The notes beneath the pieces are model-generated. The model was not told where the DNA came from. It did not search any database and saw only the letters and a program-made list of their open reading frames with translations. A stretch of DNA of 63,508 nt from Myxococcales bacterium (lineage in GTDB: Bacteria; Myxococcota_A; Polyangia; Fen-1088), in the NCBI GenBank assembly GCA_003142855.1, contig PLNW01000141.1:1-63508 (forward strand), given 5' to 3'. A program made the position numbers and the translations under genes. The stretch's first letter is position 1; every line of letters starts with the position of its first letter. Positions 61,995-63,508 of this stretch are shown piece after piece.

Positions 61995-62905
61995 TGTTCT
62001 CCTCCATTGCCAGAAGTATGGGTCGCGTGCTCACGCAGCCTCTGCGCAAATCTGGCGCGCTGGTCCGGCCTGAGCACGGGGCTCACCGCCTCTATGAAGC
62101 GCGCCAAGTGCGCCGCGCCCCAGCCAGCAAGGTGTGCGTTTGCCCCGTTCGCAGTGGTGAGCAGTCTTGCATCGAATTTTTCCCGGCGGAATGCCTCGCC
62201 GAATGCGCGGAGGTGCGCAGCGATCTCCTGCGGGTCGAGCCGCGGCACCGCCTTCATCCCCTCACCGAGGCCCGCACGGATCTTGTCTATTTGATCCTGC
62301 GTCAGGCCCAGATCAGTCGCGAGCATCTCGAGCAGACCACGCTCAGGATTCCTCGGATCTGTCTCCTCGGCATTGGCCTTCTGCCAGACTGCCCAGTGCG
62401 CCTCGACTTTGTCGACAAGCGCGGCTCGCTCGGGTGGCGTCAATACGGTGTGCAACTCGTTCAGTGCATCCGTGGACGCATCGTGCACCTTTGCAGCCGC
62501 GGCCGCCACCTGAGCGACTGCAGCATCCGCGCTCGCCCGGTCCAGATTATCCGCAGCAAGTCCGTCAGCCAGCACAGTTACCAGCTTTTGCTCCGCGGCT
62601 CGCGCCGGTTCCATTCGAGCATGCAGATCATTACGAACCTTCTCCACAGCCGTTCGCTGTTCGGGCGAGACGCCAAGCGTGTCGAGGCTCAGCGCGACCA
62701 TGAGCGTCACTCCGCCGTGGTGGTGGTGGCGGTGATGCTCCATGAGACCAGCTGACACATCGTCGATGTCGGCGGCGCGTACGCCCGTAGCTGGAGGAGG
62801 GCTGCTTGCAGAAACCCCGCCACAGCCGACTGCTGCACAAGCACCAAAAAGCACCATCGCAGCAATGCGCATCTTCTGCAGGACTGAAGCCGTCAGACGT
62901 TCCAT
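61991..62905 (-). CDS. Spy/CpxP-like periplasmic lipoprotein
   Basis: A 304-residue lipoprotein (FGACAAVGC, Cys ~28). Just after it comes a His-rich metal-binding stretch (MEHHRHHHHGG, ~55-65). The helical body has several LTxxQ/SPEQR-like motifs (LGVSPEQRTAVEKV, LTPPERAALVDKVE, LGLTQDQIDKIR, LRPDQRARFAQRL), as in CpxP/Spy/CnrX-type envelope-stress chaperones or metal sensors. First gene of the efflux cluster; an AGGAG ribosome site precedes ATG 62905. The His-rich start suggests response to metal. The pump substrate is not thereby proven. Confidence 0.8.
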   Translation of the reverse strand: MERLTASVLQKMRIAAMVLFGACAAVGCGGVSASSPPPATGVRAADIDDVSAGLMEHHRHHHHGGVTLMVALSLDTLGVSPEQRTAVEKVRNDLHARMEPARAAEQKLVTVLADGLAADNLDRASADAAVAQVAAAAAKVHDASTDALNELHTVLTPPERAALVDKVEAHWAVWQKANAEETDPRNPERGLLEMLATDLGLTQDQIDKIRAGLGEGMKAVPRLDPQEIAAHLRAFGEAFRREKFDARLLTTANGANAHLAGWGAAHLARFIEAVSPVLRPDQRARFAQRLREHATHTSGNGGEQ

Positions 62906-63164
62906 TTGTGCTCCTCACAAAGCCTAGACACAGTGAAAGAGATCACTTGCGACCGAGTCAAGCTGTGCCTAGGATTCACCATTCGTTGCTTGGATGCCTG
63001 GCTGGATGTTTGAGTGACTGAAATCTGTTGCCTTTCTGGCGGCTCGGATCAACCCATCCTTCTCGGGCCCTGCTTGGTCAGGCCTTGTCCCATCGAATTG
63101 ACCGCCGCAGCCTCCATTCTGATTGAACCGGCCGGCCCGCTCGAACTGGCTGCAACGAAACTAC

Positions 63165-63190
63165 CCACATTCACACGCGCTTGAATGTGG
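63165..63190. promoter_or_regulatory. Perfect 9-bp inverted repeat in the divergent intergenic region
   Basis: CCACATTCA and TGAATGTGG with an 8-base spacer, centred in the 364-base gap (62906-63269) between the efflux operon and the small DUF2934-like gene. It could be a regulator operator or an RNA hairpin. Nothing else in the gap is recognised. Confidence 0.5.
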
Positions 63191-63269
63191 CACAAGAGAT
63201 GCTGTGCCTGTCTCTGGATACGCAGGACCGCCCGCCACGCCATTTCATCCATTATCGGAGGGTTCCATC

Positions 63270-63476
63270 ATGTCACATCACGGATCACACTTTTCTTCTC
63301 AAATGCAGCAGCCACACGGATCTTCGCCCGCCCCAGCCGCGCGGCACATTGATGTGAGGACTGCTTCCGATGCGGATATTGCCAAGCTGGCGTACGCAAA
63401 ATATGAGGCTCGCGGCCGTGCCCATGGCCTTGACAAACAGGATTGGGCAGCAGCACGCCACGAACTGATCGGCTGA
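63270..63476 (+). CDS. Small DUF2934-like protein
   Basis: A 68-residue protein. A His/Ser/Gln-rich start is followed by a short helical domain (DADIAKLAYAKYEARGRAHG, then DWAAARHELIG) of the DUF2934 type (A..Y..ye.rGr..G...dW..A...l). Function unknown. ATG 63270 has a strong GGAGG 8 bases before it; the longer upstream frame lacks this. Confidence 0.8.
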   Translation: MSHHGSHFSSQMQQPHGSSPAPAARHIDVRTASDADIAKLAYAKYEARGRAHGLDKQDWAAARHELIG

Positions 63477-63508
63477 TGAATCGCTTGAATGCAGTTGCGA
63501 GTCGATGT

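Overview
The window is GC-rich DNA with dense, largely operonic genes. Several protein types are typical of Myxococcota: long Gly/Ser/Thr-rich lipoproteins, an RCC1-repeat lipoprotein, TPR/membrane proteins, an NtrC-type enhancer-binding protein, and GT-C type membrane glycosyltransferases. I infer a large-genome, soil-type myxobacterium (Polyangia-like). No rRNA, tRNA or CRISPR array was seen.

Layout. 0-17 kb is a mostly ordinary chromosomal region: a FucP-like sugar transporter; a minus-strand cluster of two methyltransferases, a sigma-54 activator and a YdjC-family deacetylase; an M16 peptidase; a DsbD-alpha-like secreted protein; a small-ORF/rluD/pgeF operon; leuA; a MutH-type mismatch-repair endonuclease; and two exported proteins. 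dnaE (17.2-20.7 kb) marks the start of an accessory region. Next comes a complete minus-strand stressosome operon (20.8-25.5 kb): an HTH protein, RsbR, RsbS, RsbT, an RsbT-phosphatase fusion, and an RsbT-PAS-histidine kinase. It is followed by an internally deleted second copy of the dnaE 3' part (25.65-26.53 kb).

26.9-37.2 kb holds three surface lipoproteins with low-complexity linkers (RCC1; GH105-like plus an SGNH-like domain; GH43-like exo-galactanase) and a periplasmic AmiE-NamZ-like fusion for muropeptide breakdown. Short dnaE-like scraps lie at two further module borders (29.85 and 37.17 kb). 37.2-48.3 kb is a defence island. It contains a VapBC-type pair, an orphan antitoxin with a decayed toxin, and a type I restriction system (hsdM, hsdS, hsdR). 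Between hsdS and hsdR sit a retropepsin-like protease cassette, a frameshifted AlbA-type gene, an AT-rich orphan gene and a DUF433/PIN-like toxin-antitoxin pair.

48.3-57 kb contains two convergent GT-C membrane proteins, a cluster of gene fragments (SGNH esterase tail, discoidin tail, histidine-kinase head), a 26-bp inverted repeat around a 120-bp spacer at the 5' end of a lipoprotein gene, an aldo/keto reductase and an ORF6N phage-type regulator. 57.2-62.9 kb is an efflux operon (Spy/CpxP-like lipoprotein, Tyr-rich lipoprotein, membrane-fusion protein, RND pump) with no outer-membrane channel gene. The window ends with a small DUF2934-like protein.

Strongest leads: the stressosome whose output domain is fused to a histidine kinase; the dnaE scraps at module borders; the retropepsin cassette and toxin-antitoxin pair nested in the restriction locus; and the inverted repeat at 54.1-54.3 kb.
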